The position numbers and the translations under genes are program-made. A stretch of DNA of 64,000 bases from positions 29,915-93,914 of the forward strand of contig QUBU01000012.1 in NCBI GenBank assembly GCA_014337915.1. The letters are read 5' to 3'. Source of the DNA: Gammaproteobacteria bacterium (lineage in GTDB: Bacteria > Pseudomonadota > Gammaproteobacteria > Steroidobacterales > GCA-2729495). Below, one piece after another: positions 53,332-62,454 of the stretch (within the stretch, counting starts at the first letter, position 1; the number at the start of each line of letters is the position of its first letter). The notes beneath the pieces are model-generated. The model was not told where the DNA came from. It made no database searches and worked only from the letters and a program-made list of their open reading frames with translations.

Positions 53332-55191
53332 CTATTGCTCCTGTGGCCGCGCCAGCAGGCGCGCCACGATCAGGTCCGCGGCCTGCTCCGCCGACAGCTT
53401 CGTGGTGTCGATGCGGATCTCCGCCGCCTCGGGGGCCTCGTAGGGACTGTCGATGCCGGTGAAGTTCCGCAGCAACCCCGCCCGTGCCTTGCGGTACAGG
53501 CCCTTGGCGTCGCGCGCCTCGGCGGCGGCCAGCGGGGTGTCGATGAAGATCTCCAGGAACTCCCCCGGCAGCATCATCTGCCGGACCATGGCGCGCTCGG
53601 CGCGGAACGGGCTGATGAAGGCCGCGATCACGATCAGCCCGGCATCGGTCATCAGCCGGGCGACCTCGCCGACGCGGCGGATGTTCTCGACCCGGTCGGC
53701 GTCGGTGAAGCCCAGGTCCCGGTTCAGCCCGTGCCGGACGTTGTCGCCATCGAGCAGGAAGGTGTGGCGGCCGAGGCTCACCAGCTGCTTCTCCACCAGG
53801 TTGGCGATGGTCGACTTGCCGGCGCCGGAGAGCCCGGTGAACCACAGCACCGCCGGCTTCTGCTGCTTGAGCTCGGCATGCTTCTCCCGGGAGATCTCCA
53901 GCGCCTGCCAGTGCACGTTCTGGCTGCGCCGCAGGGCGAAGTGCAGCACACCGGCGCCGACGGTGGCATTGCTGAGCTTGTCCACGAGGATGAAGCCGCC
54001 GAGCCCGCGGTCCACCGCGTAGGGCTCGAACACCAGCGGCCGGTCGGTACCCAGCGTCGCCACGCCGATGGCGTTGAGGCCCAGGGTTCGGGCCGCCAGC
54101 CGCTCCAGCGTGTTGACGTTGATCTCGTGCTTGAGGCCATGCACCGTCGCGGTCACCGTCTGGGTGGCGAGCTTCAGCCAGTAGGGCCGGCCGGGAAGCA
54201 GTTCTTCCTCCGCCATCCAGACGATGGTCGCCTCGAACTGGTCAGCGACCTCAGGCGGCTCGTCGGCCCTGGCGATCACGTCGCCACGGCTGCAGTCGAT
54301 CTCGTCCGCGAAGCACAGGGTGACGGACTGGCCGGCCACGGCGATGTCCATGTCGCCGTCGAAGCTGGCGATGCGCGACACCGTCGTCAGCCTGCCCGAA
54401 GGCAGCACCCGGACGGCGTCGCCGGGCCGTACGCTGCCCGCGGCGAGCAGTCCGGAAAACCCGCGAAAATCCGCGTGCGGCCGGTTGACCCACTGCACCG
54501 GCAGGCGCAGTGGCCGGCACTGGGCCGCCGCGATATCGATCTCCACCGCTTCCAGGTGCGCAAGCAGGCTCGGCCCGGCATACCAGGGCATGCTGTCCGT
54601 GCGGCTGCTGATGTTGTCGCCGCGCAGGCCGGATACCGGCACTGCGGTGAAGGCCTCGATGCCGATACTGCGTGCGAAGCCGGCATAGTCCGCGACGATA
54701 GCGTCGAAGCGCGCCTGGTCGTAGCCGACCAGGTCCATCTTGTTGATCGCCAGCACGACGTGGCGGATGCCCAGCAGATGGACCAGGTAACTGTGGCGAC
54801 GCGTCTGCGTCAGGATGCCCTTGCGGGCATCGACGAGGATGACCGCGAGGTCGGCCGTCGATGCACCGGTGACCATGTTGCGCGTGTACTGCTCGTGTCC
54901 CGGCGTGTCGGCGACGATGAACTGGCGGGTCGCGGTAGCGAAGAAGCGGTAGGCCACGTCAATGGTGATCCCCTGCTCCCGCTCGGCCGCGAGCCCGTCG
55001 ACCAGCAACGCGAAATCGAGGCCCTGCCCCTGGGTACCGAACTGGCGGCTGTCAGCCTCCAGGGCGGCGAGCTGGTCTGAGTACAGGAGCTTCGTGTCAT
55101 AAAGCAGGCGGCCGATCAGGGTGGACTTCCCATCATCGACGCTGCCGCAGGTGATGAAGCGCAGCAGGTCCTTGTGTGGCTGCGGGGCCAT
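53332..55191 (-). CDS. cysNC: CysN-CysC fusion: sulfate adenylyltransferase subunit 1 / APS kinase
   Basis: This is a bifunctional 619-aa protein of sulfate activation. The N-terminal GTPase half has G1 GSVDDGKST (16-24), G3 DTPGH (95-99) and G4 NKMD (150-153), and drives APS formation by CysD. The C-terminal APS kinase half has a second P-loop GLSGAGKS (453-460), the [15 protein letters not shown] substrate loop and [14 protein letters not shown]. It makes PAPS. The start overlaps the cysD stop by one base (TGATG). No cysH/cysI is in the window. Confidence 0.95.
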   Translation of the reverse strand: MAPQPHKDLLRFITCGSVDDGKSTLIGRLLYDTKLLYSDQLAALEADSRQFGTQGQGLDFALLVDGLAAEREQGITIDVAYRFFATATRQFIVADTPGHEQYTRNMVTGASTADLAVILVDARKGILTQTRRHSYLVHLLGIRHVVLAINKMDLVGYDQARFDAIVADYAGFARSIGIEAFTAVPVSGLRGDNISSRTDSMPWYAGPSLLAHLEAVEIDIAAAQCRPLRLPVQWVNRPHADFRGFSGLLAAGSVRPGDAVRVLPSGRLTTVSRIASFDGDMDIAVAGQSVTLCFADEIDCSRGDVIARADEPPEVADQFEATIVWMAEEELLPGRPYWLKLATQTVTATVHGLKHEINVNTLERLAARTLGLNAIGVATLGTDRPLVFEPYAVDRGLGGFILVDKLSNATVGAGVLHFALRRSQNVHWQALEISREKHAELKQQKPAVLWFTGLSGAGKSTIANLVEKQLVSLGRHTFLLDGDNVRHGLNRDLGFTDADRVENIRRVGEVARLMTDAGLIVIAAFISPFRAERAMVRQMMLPGEFLEIFIDTPLAAAEARDAKGLYRKARAGLLRNFTGIDSPYEAPEAAEIRIDTTKLSAEQAADLIVARLLARPQEQ

Positions 55192-56099
55192 CAGAAGTAG
55201 CCCTCCTGCTTCTTCTTCTCCATGCTGGCCGCCTGGTCCTGGTCGATGGCCCGTCCCTGGCGCTCCGACACCGTGCTGGCCTGCATCTCGGCGATGATCG
55301 CGGGCAACGTCGCCGCCTCGCTCTCGATCGCGCCGGTGAGCGGATAGCAGCCGAGCGTGCGGAAACGCACGCGCCGCATCACCGGACGCTCGCCGGCCGC
55401 GAGCGGGAAGCGCCCGTCATCGACCACCAGCAGCAGCCCGTCGCGCTCCACCGTGGGACGCAGTTCGGCAAAGTACAGCGGCACGATCGGCAGCCGCTCC
55501 GCCGCGATGTACTGCCAGACATCAAGTTCGGTCCAGTTCGACAGCGGGAACACGCGCAGGCTCTCGCCGGGGGCCTTCCTGGCGTTGTACAGGTTCCACA
55601 GCTCCGGCCGCTGCTGCTTCGGATCCCAGCGCTGGGTCGCCGAGCGGAAGGAAAAGACGCGCTCCTTGGCGCGGCTCTTCTCCTCGTCACGGCGGGCGCC
55701 GCCGAAGGCAGCATCGAAGCGGTGCGCAGCCAGCGCCTGCTTCAGGCCCTCGGTCTTCCACAGCGCCGTGTGCAACGCCGAACCGTGGTCAAAGGGGTTG
55801 ATGTTGCGGGCCAGGGCTTCCGGGTTGCGGTGGACGATCAGCTGCATGCCGCTGTCACGCGCCATCCGGTCGCGCAGCTCGTACATGGCGCGGAACTTCC
55901 AGGTGGTATCGACATGCAGCAGGGGGAACGGCGGCGGTGCCGGGAAAAATGCCTTGCGCGCCAGGTGCAGCATCACCGCCGAATCCTTGCCCACCGAGTA
56001 CAGCATCACCGGCCGCTCGGCCTCGGCCACCACCTCGCGCATGATGTGGATCGCCTCGGCTTCGAGCCGCTGCAGCTGGGTGAGATTCAAGGTGGCCAT
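55191..56099 (-). CDS. cysD: Sulfate adenylyltransferase subunit 2
   Basis: This is the PP-loop ATPase subunit that forms APS from ATP and sulfate, 302 aa as in E. coli. The PP-loop is [15 protein letters not shown] near residue 31. [28 protein letters not shown] and the C-terminal [10 protein letters not shown] are typical. The ATG at 56099 ([16 protein letters not shown]) is the family start; a longer frame adds 18 Arg-rich residues. It partners with CysN encoded directly after it. A hairpin upstream separates it from the enolase-like gene. Confidence 0.95.
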   Translation of the reverse strand: MATLNLTQLQRLEAEAIHIMREVVAEAERPVMLYSVGKDSAVMLHLARKAFFPAPPPFPLLHVDTTWKFRAMYELRDRMARDSGMQLIVHRNPEALARNINPFDHGSALHTALWKTEGLKQALAAHRFDAAFGGARRDEEKSRAKERVFSFRSATQRWDPKQQRPELWNLYNARKAPGESLRVFPLSNWTELDVWQYIAAERLPIVPLYFAELRPTVERDGLLLVVDDGRFPLAAGERPVMRRVRFRTLGCYPLTGAIESEAATLPAIIAEMQASTVSERQGRAIDQDQAASMEKKKQEGYF

Positions 56100-56162
56100 G
56101 CGGGAAGCGATTCTAAGGCGGGCACGCCCTGGCATGTACCGTCGCCGCGGCATATCTAAACA

Positions 56163-56187
56163 GCCGCCGGTAACCGGACCGGGCGGC
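56163..56187 (-). terminator. Hairpin between the enolase-like gene and cysD
   Basis: GCCGCCGGT (56163-56171) pairs with ACC-G-GGCGGC (56178-56187), with one bulged base and a 6-base loop, 24 bases past the enolase-like stop. On the minus strand it is followed by TGTTT. It probably ends the upstream transcript so that cysD has its own promoter. Confidence 0.5.
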
Positions 56188-56210
56188 CGGCAGCGTGGAG
56201 CGGGCGCGGC

Positions 56211-57500
56211 TCAGGCAGGACTGCGCCCGAACACCCGCGCCCCGGCGAAGCGCGCCCGCGCACCGAGCCGCTCCTCGATGCGCAGCGCCTCGTTCCACTT
56301 GGCCATGCGTTCGCTGCGGGCGAACGAGCCGACCTTGAGCTGGCCCGTCCCCCAGCCGATGGCCAGGTGCACGATGGTGGTGTCCTCGCTCTCACCGGAG
56401 CGCGCCGAGACGATCCCGGCATAGCCGACCGCCTGCGCCGCCTCCCAGGCCTGTAGCGTTTCGGTGAGCGTGCCGCGCTGGTTCGGCTTCAGCAGTACGG
56501 CGTTCGCCGCACCGAGTGTGGCTGCCTCGCGCACCCGTGGTGCATGCGAGACCAGGAAGTCGTCGCCAATCACCTGGATGCGCCGGCCGGCGGCGCGCGT
56601 GAAGCGTGCGAATCCCTCCGGGTCGTCCTCGGCGAGCGGATCCTCGATGGAGACGATCGGATAACGGTCCATCCAGCGCAGCAGAAGCTCGATCATGCCG
56701 TCGGAGTCCAGCTCGCGGGACTCCAGCCCCAGCCTGTAGCGGCCATTGCGGCCGAACTCGGAAGCAGCCACGTCCAGCACGATGGCCACCTGCTCGCCGG
56801 GGACGAAGCCCGCCTTTTCGATTGCCGCCACCAGCGCTTCCAGCGCCTGCTCGTTGGCAGTGAAATCCGGCCACCAGCCGCCCTCGTCGGCGACCCCGGC
56901 CCGCGAGCCGCGCGCCGCCATCAGTTCGCCGGCGCTGCGATAGACCTCGGCCGTCCATTCCAGCGCCTCGCGGAAGCTGCCGGCGCCGGGGCAGACGATG
57001 AGAAAGTCCTGGATGTCCACGCGCCGGCCGGCATGCGCACCGCCGCCGAAGATCTGGATCTGCGGCATGGGCAGCAGCGTCGCGGCCGGCCCGCCCAGGC
57101 TTTCGTAGAGCGGCAGCTGCCGTGACGCTGCCAGCGCATGCGCCACGGCCATCGACACCGAGAGCGTGGCATTGGCGCCGAGACGCGACTTGTTCGGCGT
57201 GCCGTCCAGCGCGATGAGCCGCGCATCGATCGCCGCCTGGTCGTCGGCTCGCCCGCCAGCCAGCGCGCTGGCAATCTCGCCGTTGACATTGGCGACCGCC
57301 TGCAGCACGTCGAAGCCGCCGAAGCGCGCGCCGGCATCGCGCAATTCGATGGCCTCGCGGCTGCCCCGTGAGGCGCCGGCCGGGACTATGGCGCTCCCGA
57401 CCGCCCCGTCATCCAGCGTCACCTCAGCCTCGACTGTCGGGCGGCCACGGCTATCCCAGACGCGACGCGCGTGGACCGAACGGATGGTGGGGGATTTCAT
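56211..57500 (-). CDS. Divergent enolase-family protein
   Basis: This 429-aa protein aligns by eye with enolase over its whole length. Metal ligands Asp243 (VLDVAASEF), Glu286 (SIEDPLAEDD) and Asp313 (GDDFLV) are kept, as are Glu206 (DEGGWWPD), Lys338 (LLKPNQ) and Lys389 (GQLKVGS). Two active-site positions differ. The Glu equivalent to E. coli Glu168 is Asp165 (VDIQDF), and the His of the SHRSGETED motif is Ala366 (SARSGESED). QIFGGGAHAGRR also replaces the usual NGGEHADNN. It may therefore be a paralogue acting on another phosphorylated acid. It overlaps the upstream kinase gene by 4 bases; the pyrG neighbour common for true eno is absent. Confidence 0.82.
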   Translation of the reverse strand: MKSPTIRSVHARRVWDSRGRPTVEAEVTLDDGAVGSAIVPAGASRGSREAIELRDAGARFGGFDVLQAVANVNGEIASALAGGRADDQAAIDARLIALDGTPNKSRLGANATLSVSMAVAHALAASRQLPLYESLGGPAATLLPMPQIQIFGGGAHAGRRVDIQDFLIVCPGAGSFREALEWTAEVYRSAGELMAARGSRAGVADEGGWWPDFTANEQALEALVAAIEKAGFVPGEQVAIVLDVAASEFGRNGRYRLGLESRELDSDGMIELLLRWMDRYPIVSIEDPLAEDDPEGFARFTRAAGRRIQVIGDDFLVSHAPRVREAATLGAANAVLLKPNQRGTLTETLQAWEAAQAVGYAGIVSARSGESEDTTIVHLAIGWGTGQLKVGSFARSERMAKWNEALRIEERLGARARFAGARVFGRSPA

Positions 57501-58513
57501 CGTGCAAGTTCCTCATGCCAGGCGGCGTTGACCAGGGAAAGGCGATCGACCGGGCGCAGCAGCAGGGCGCGGGCTGTGCGCCGCACCTGCTGGCGCTGGG
57601 CCTCCGCGGTGACGTATTCGACCGGTGACTTGCCATCGACCCGGGCCAGCAGCAGGCCGGGCAGCAGGGCTGCCGCGCGCTCCTCGAGCGCGACGCGCGG
57701 CTCCCAGTCCACGCGCTGCAGGTAGGCAGTAGCAAGGGCTTCGAAGGCATTGCGCAGGGCCGGTGCAGCGGACGGGTTCCACAGGCACTTGAGCAGCAGG
57801 TGATTCAGGCAGAAGGCGATGTCGAAAGCCGGATCGCCCCACCAGGCGCATTCCGCGTCGAGAAACACCGGCCCCTGCGGCCCGATGAGGATGTTCTTCG
57901 GGCTGACATCGCCGTGCACCAGCGCCACGGTACGCGCGCGCGTCACCGCCACCCGCTGCTCGAGCACCGGCGCGAGGTCGGGATGGCGCCTGGCGGTGGC
58001 GAGCAGGTAGGGCTCGAGCCGGATGTCGAAGAAGATGCTGTCGGTGGCGAACTGCGCCGCGAGTTCGGGACGCGCGGCCGACCAGGCATGGATGCGGCCG
58101 AGCGCGGTGCCGACCGCGGCGGCCGTCGCCGCGTCCGCCCGGCCGGCCTGCAGCATCGGCTTCCACAGCGCGTAGTCGGCGGGCGCCATGTAGCTCATGA
58201 CGAGCACGCCCAGCCCCGGATGCTGGCCGAGTAGCTGCGGGGCACAGCCGGGCTGCGCGGCATTAGCCACCTGCATCCAGCGCGCCTCGTAGAGGTTGCG
58301 CTCCACCGGAGCGCGCCAATCGGCCGTGACGCGCAGCTTCGCCAGCGCACGCTTGGCGCAGACCGGGCCCTGCGGGGTGTCGATGCGCCAGATGTCGGAG
58401 GAGACGCCGCCCGTCAGCGGTGCACCGGTAACGGGCCCGGCACCTGCCAGGCCCAGTTCGCGCAGCGCCTGCGCGAATTCAGCGGGAACCGCGACGTCAC
58501 CGGTTGCGACCAT
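57497..58513 (-). CDS. Aminoglycoside-phosphotransferase-family small-molecule kinase
   Basis: This is a 338-aa kinase-fold protein. The catalytic loop is VALVHGDVSPKNILIG near residue 197, and the metal-binding segment is FLDAECAWWGDPAFDIAFCLNH. The N-lobe has a substrate-side LTGGVSSDIWRI and CAKRALAKL. The family phosphorylates antibiotics, choline, homoserine or sugars; the substrate cannot be read. I chose the ATG at 58513, which has GAGG 6 bases upstream; ATGs at 58537 and earlier extend it. It overlaps the enolase-like gene by 4 bases, so the two probably act in one short pathway. Confidence 0.82.
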   Translation of the reverse strand: MVATGDVAVPAEFAQALRELGLAGAGPVTGAPLTGGVSSDIWRIDTPQGPVCAKRALAKLRVTADWRAPVERNLYEARWMQVANAAQPGCAPQLLGQHPGLGVLVMSYMAPADYALWKPMLQAGRADAATAAAVGTALGRIHAWSAARPELAAQFATDSIFFDIRLEPYLLATARRHPDLAPVLEQRVAVTRARTVALVHGDVSPKNILIGPQGPVFLDAECAWWGDPAFDIAFCLNHLLLKCLWNPSAAPALRNAFEALATAYLQRVDWEPRVALEERAAALLPGLLLARVDGKSPVEYVTAEAQRQQVRRTARALLLRPVDRLSLVNAAWHEELAR

Positions 58514-58763
58514 GGCCTGCCTCGTGGATCCGGCCATGCCGTCGTGCGCAACGGATGGCCATGCGGGAAATTGTCTTGCGGCGAGTGTAGCGGGCAGCAC
58601 CGGGGCTTGCGAGGCCACGAGTCAAGAGCACCGGGTTCATGCCGCTCATCGCACCGGATGCGCCTGGTGTATTGCGCGGGCGCAGGCGCCGGCTTAGATT
58701 GCAGGCAGCCGGGCGGCCGACATGGCCTGGCAACTGCAGCGGCACTGCATGCCGGAGATCGCA

Positions 58764-60095
58764 ATGACCGCTGGCCAGGCTGGCGACCGGACAACACTGA
58801 CCACCCGGCAGATCCTCGTCGTAGGCGTGTTCCTCGTCGCCTACGTGTTCTCGTTCATCGACCGCATGATCCTCAGCCTGATGGTCGAGCCGCTGCGGCG
58901 CGACCTCGGCCTGACCGATACCCAGATCAGCCTGCTGCAGGGCCTGGCGTTTGCGCTGTTCTACACCCTGGTCGGCCTGCCGATCGGCCGCGCCATCGAC
59001 CGCCATAGCCGGGTGCGGATCGCGGCCATCGGCGTCGCGCTCTGGAGCGCCATGACGGCGATTTCCGGCCTGGCGCAGACCTACCTGCAGCTGTTTACCG
59101 CCCGGATCGGGGTGGGCATTGGCGAGGCTACACTGTCCCCCGCAGCCTACTCGCTGTTCGCCGATATCTTCGATGGCCGGCGGCTCGGCTTCGCGCTCGG
59201 CATCTACAACCTCGGCTCGGCGCTGGGAGCCGGGATCGCCATGGTGCTGGGCGGGGCCATCGTGCAGTTCGCAAGCGGGCAACAGGCGGTCATCCTGCCA
59301 CTGCTGGGCCCGGTGCACCCCTGGCAGCTGACGTTCTTCTACGTCGGCCTGCCTGGCCTGCTGGTGGCGCTCGCCATCCTCGCAGTGCCCGAACCCGCAA
59401 GGCAGCACAGCCAAGCGGCCGGCCTGCCGCCGGCGATTCCGGTCCGGGAAGTACTGCGTTTTGCCGCCAGCCGCTGGCGCGCCCTCGCGGGCCATCATCT
59501 CGGCGTCGCATTCTCGAACCTCTCGGCGTTCGCCGCGGTGTCCTGGATGCCGGCGATGCTCGTGCGCAGCTACCACTGGTCCATCGCCGAAGCCGGGCTT
59601 GCCGTGGGCATTGCCCTGCTCGCAGGCGGCCTGCTGGGACTCACCGGTGGCGGCTGGCTCGCGGACCGGGCCTACGCGCGGGGAAGCACCGCCGGCCGCA
59701 TGCGCCTGTGCCTTTACGCGACACTGTGCGGCATCCCGGCCGGCGCGCTGCTGGGATTCCAGCCGAACCCGCTGCTTGCGGTGGCCCTGTTCGGCTGCGT
59801 CTTCGGATTTTCGATCCTGCCGATTTCGGGAGCGGGCGCAGCGTTGCAGGAACTCACACCGGGCGAGTTGCGTGGCCAGATGTCGGCTTTCTACCTGTTC
59901 GCCATCAACCTTGTCGGCATCGGCCTGGGATCCACCGCCGTAGCGCTGCTGTCTGACCACGTGTTTACCCAGGCGGATGGAATCCGCTATTCGCTCTCGG
60001 TGATCTCCCCGCTGGCGCTGGTCATTGCCGCCGGGTGCTACTGGTTTTCCCTGGGTCCGGTGGCCCGTGCCACCACATCGCCGGCGGCGACATAG
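58764..60095 (+). CDS. MFS transporter (spinster-like)
   Basis: This 443-aa protein has 12 predicted membrane segments in the major facilitator pattern. FSFIDRMILSLMVEPLRRDLGLTD in helix 1 and GLPIGRAIDRHSRVRI after helix 2 (the MFS motif A) are typical of the spinster-like group. GIGEATLSPAAYSLFADIF is also characteristic. I chose the ATG at 58764 because GGAG lies 7 bases upstream; ATGs at 58722 and 58749 add non-membrane residues. It is divergent from the kinase-enolase pair, and its 3' end overlaps the convergent acyl-CoA ligase by 58 bases. Substrate unknown. Confidence 0.87.
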   Translation: MTAGQAGDRTTLTTRQILVVGVFLVAYVFSFIDRMILSLMVEPLRRDLGLTDTQISLLQGLAFALFYTLVGLPIGRAIDRHSRVRIAAIGVALWSAMTAISGLAQTYLQLFTARIGVGIGEATLSPAAYSLFADIFDGRRLGFALGIYNLGSALGAGIAMVLGGAIVQFASGQQAVILPLLGPVHPWQLTFFYVGLPGLLVALAILAVPEPARQHSQAAGLPPAIPVREVLRFAASRWRALAGHHLGVAFSNLSAFAAVSWMPAMLVRSYHWSIAEAGLAVGIALLAGGLLGLTGGGWLADRAYARGSTAGRMRLCLYATLCGIPAGALLGFQPNPLLAVALFGCVFGFSILPISGAGAALQELTPGELRGQMSAFYLFAINLVGIGLGSTAVALLSDHVFTQADGIRYSLSVISPLALVIAAGCYWFSLGPVARATTSPAAT

Positions 60096-61672
60096 GTACG
60101 GCGCAGCTCGCGCTTGAGTATCTTGCCATTGGGATTACGCGGCAGGGTGTCGACGATGCGTACTTCGCGCAACCGCTGGCGCTTGCCGACACGCTGGTTG
60201 GTCCACTCGAGGAGCGTCGCCGCCAGGTCCGCAGCGGCGCTGCCCGCGCGCGGCACCACGATGGCGACCGGCGTCTCGCCCCAGGTCGCGTCGGGCACGC
60301 CGATGACCCCAACCTCCGCGACCAGCGGGTGCTCGACCATCAGCGCCTCGATGTCGGCCGGGTAGATGTTCTGGCCACCCGAGAGGATCATGTCCTTCTT
60401 GCGGTCGATGATGTAGAGGTAGCCATCCTCGTCGGTGCGGCCGATGTCGCCGGTGCGCAGCCACTGCAGGCCGCTGCTGTCGATAAACATGGATTCCCGC
60501 GTGGCGTCGGGCCGGTTGTGGTACTCGATCATCCAGTGCACGCTGCGCACGCAGATTTCCCCGGTCCCGCCCCAGGCCACCTGCTGGTCGTTGTCGTCGA
60601 GCAGGATGTAGTCGTTGCCGCGCACCGGCTTGCCGACCGAGGCCAGCCGGCCCTCGGCTTCCTCCGGCTGCAGCGTGGTCATGAAGCCTTCGGTCAGCCC
60701 ATAGAGTTCAATCACCGCGCAGGAAAAGTTCTCCATCACGCGGCGCTTGAGCCCCTCGAACAGCGGCGAGCCGCCGGAGAGCACGGCCTGCACCGAGCGC
60801 ACGGCAGCCGGCCGGAAGTTCGGCGCATCGAGGATGCGCTGGAACATGATCGGCACCATCATCGCGTGGGTGACCTGGTAACGCTCGACATCCTCGATCC
60901 AGGCCTCGGGGTCGAACTTGCGGCGGATCAGGCAGGTGGCACCGACGATCAGCGCACACATGAGCGTGCCCCAGGCGGTGTTGGAGTACAGGCCGATCGG
61001 GCAGATCGCCACGGCCCCGTAGTGGTAGCGATGGGCCATCGCCAGCTCGTAGATCGACTGGATCCGGCGGCGATGCACGTGCTTGATGCCCTTGGGCAGC
61101 GCGGTGGTTCCCGAGCTGTAGATGATGTTGCAGGGTTCGTCGTCGCCAATGGTCACTGCCGGCGGGCCCTTGTCCTGCCGGTCGCGCCAGCGGACATAGG
61201 CGCCCGCGGCGCCGTCATGCACGATGACGCCATCGGGCAACAACGAGGCGGCTTCAGTCATGCGGCTCGCCAGGCGCTGCTGCTGCACGGGACTGCAGAA
61301 CAGCACCCGCGCCGTGGCGTCCTGCAGCATCATCAGCAGGCCGCTCTCGTTCACCGCCAGGTTGAGCGGCACGACCACCGCACCGGCCTTCCAGGCGCCG
61401 TAGAGCATCTCCACGTACTCGACGCAGTTCTCGAGCAGGATCGCCACCGAGTCGCCATTGCGCACCCCCAGGGCGCGCAAGCCGTTGGCGACGGCATTCG
61501 AGCGGCGGTCGAGTTCCGCCCAGGTCAGCGTAGCCTGCTCGTCGGCGACCGCGGGCTTGTCCGGATACCAGCGGGCATGCAGCCGCACCAGATCCGGCAG
61601 CAGCGGGCCGGAGAACTCGAAGCGCGGCGGCATCTCCACCGGACCTGCCGCGGCTTTGCCTGGAGTAGTCAT
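60038..61672 (-). CDS. AMP-dependent acyl-CoA synthetase/ligase
   Basis: This class I adenylate-forming enzyme is 544 aa. The P-loop-like IIYSSGTTALPKGIKHVH lies near residue 178. IELYGLTEGF, DYLYIIDRKKDMILSGGQNIYP-type A8 and the PNGKILKRELR lysine motif are all present. It activates a carboxylic acid to its CoA ester. The ATG at 61672 has GAGGT upstream. It is 23 bases after the enoyl-CoA hydratase gene. The three-gene ligase-hydratase-ligase layout suggests breakdown of an aromatic or side-chain acid, but the substrate is not evident. Confidence 0.88.
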   Translation of the reverse strand: MTTPGKAAAGPVEMPPRFEFSGPLLPDLVRLHARWYPDKPAVADEQATLTWAELDRRSNAVANGLRALGVRNGDSVAILLENCVEYVEMLYGAWKAGAVVVPLNLAVNESGLLMMLQDATARVLFCSPVQQQRLASRMTEAASLLPDGVIVHDGAAGAYVRWRDRQDKGPPAVTIGDDEPCNIIYSSGTTALPKGIKHVHRRRIQSIYELAMAHRYHYGAVAICPIGLYSNTAWGTLMCALIVGATCLIRRKFDPEAWIEDVERYQVTHAMMVPIMFQRILDAPNFRPAAVRSVQAVLSGGSPLFEGLKRRVMENFSCAVIELYGLTEGFMTTLQPEEAEGRLASVGKPVRGNDYILLDDNDQQVAWGGTGEICVRSVHWMIEYHNRPDATRESMFIDSSGLQWLRTGDIGRTDEDGYLYIIDRKKDMILSGGQNIYPADIEALMVEHPLVAEVGVIGVPDATWGETPVAIVVPRAGSAAADLAATLLEWTNQRVGKRQRLREVRIVDTLPRNPNGKILKRELRRTYVAAGDVVARATGPRENQ

Positions 61673-61695
61673 CGCAATAACCTCGGCCTGCCTTC

Positions 61696-62454
61696 TCAGG
61701 AAAAATTCGGCCGGCGCTTCTCGCGGAATGCCCGCAGGGCCTCGGCACCCTCCGCCGACCCCAGCCCGAGGAAGACACCGCGCTCTTCCTCGCGGATCCG
61801 CTGCATCAGTTCTGCGGTATCGCCCTTCATCAGGCGCTTGGCCCGGCGCATCGCCTGCGGCGGCTTGCTGGCGAACTCCGCGGCCAGGTCCAGCGCCACC
61901 TGCCCGACGGCACCCGGTTCCGCGAGCCGCGAAACGATGCCGAGACGGTGCGCCTCGGTACCGTCGATGGTGGCGGCGCGCAGCATCAGCTCCGCAGCCC
62001 GCGTATAGCCGAGCAGGCGCACCAGCAGCAGCGAGGATCCCGCCTCCGGCACCAGCGCCAGGTTGAGGAACGGAAACACGATGCGTGACCCGGCGCTGGC
62101 CACCACGCCATCGAGGTGCAGCAGCATGGTGGCGCCGATGCCCGCGGCCACGCCCTCCACCGCGGCAACGATCGGCACGCTGGCGTTGACCAGCGCCTCG
62201 ACAAAGCGCATGACCGGATTCGGGCCCTGCGGCTGCGAGCCGGCCGCAGGAAAAGCCGCCACATCGTTGCCGGAACAGAAGTTGCCACCGGCACCGCTGA
62301 ACACTACGGCGCGCACGCTGCTGTCCGCCTCGGCCTGCTCCAGCGCCGCGCTCATCACCTCGTACATGTCCATGGTGAGCGCGTTCTTCTTTTCCGGCCG
62401 GTCGATCCGGATCTGCAGCACATACTGGTCGAGCTGCGTGGTCACGGCACTCAT
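61696..62454 (-). CDS. Enoyl-CoA hydratase/isomerase family protein
   Basis: This crotonase-fold protein is 252 aa. The oxyanion-hole segments are FSGAGGNFCSGNDVAAF (near residue 52) and EGVAAGIGATMLLHLDGVVA (near 99). The catalytic region FPFLNLALVPEAGSSLLL carries one acidic residue, typical of one subgroup of hydratases/isomerases. It overlaps the stop of the upstream acyl-CoA ligase by 4 bases and precedes the second ligase by 23 bases. Confidence 0.9.
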   Translation of the reverse strand: MSAVTTQLDQYVLQIRIDRPEKKNALTMDMYEVMSAALEQAEADSSVRAVVFSGAGGNFCSGNDVAAFPAAGSQPQGPNPVMRFVEALVNASVPIVAAVEGVAAGIGATMLLHLDGVVASAGSRIVFPFLNLALVPEAGSSLLLVRLLGYTRAAELMLRAATIDGTEAHRLGIVSRLAEPGAVGQVALDLAAEFASKPPQAMRRAKRLMKGDTAELMQRIREEERGVFLGLGSAEGAEALRAFREKRRPNFS

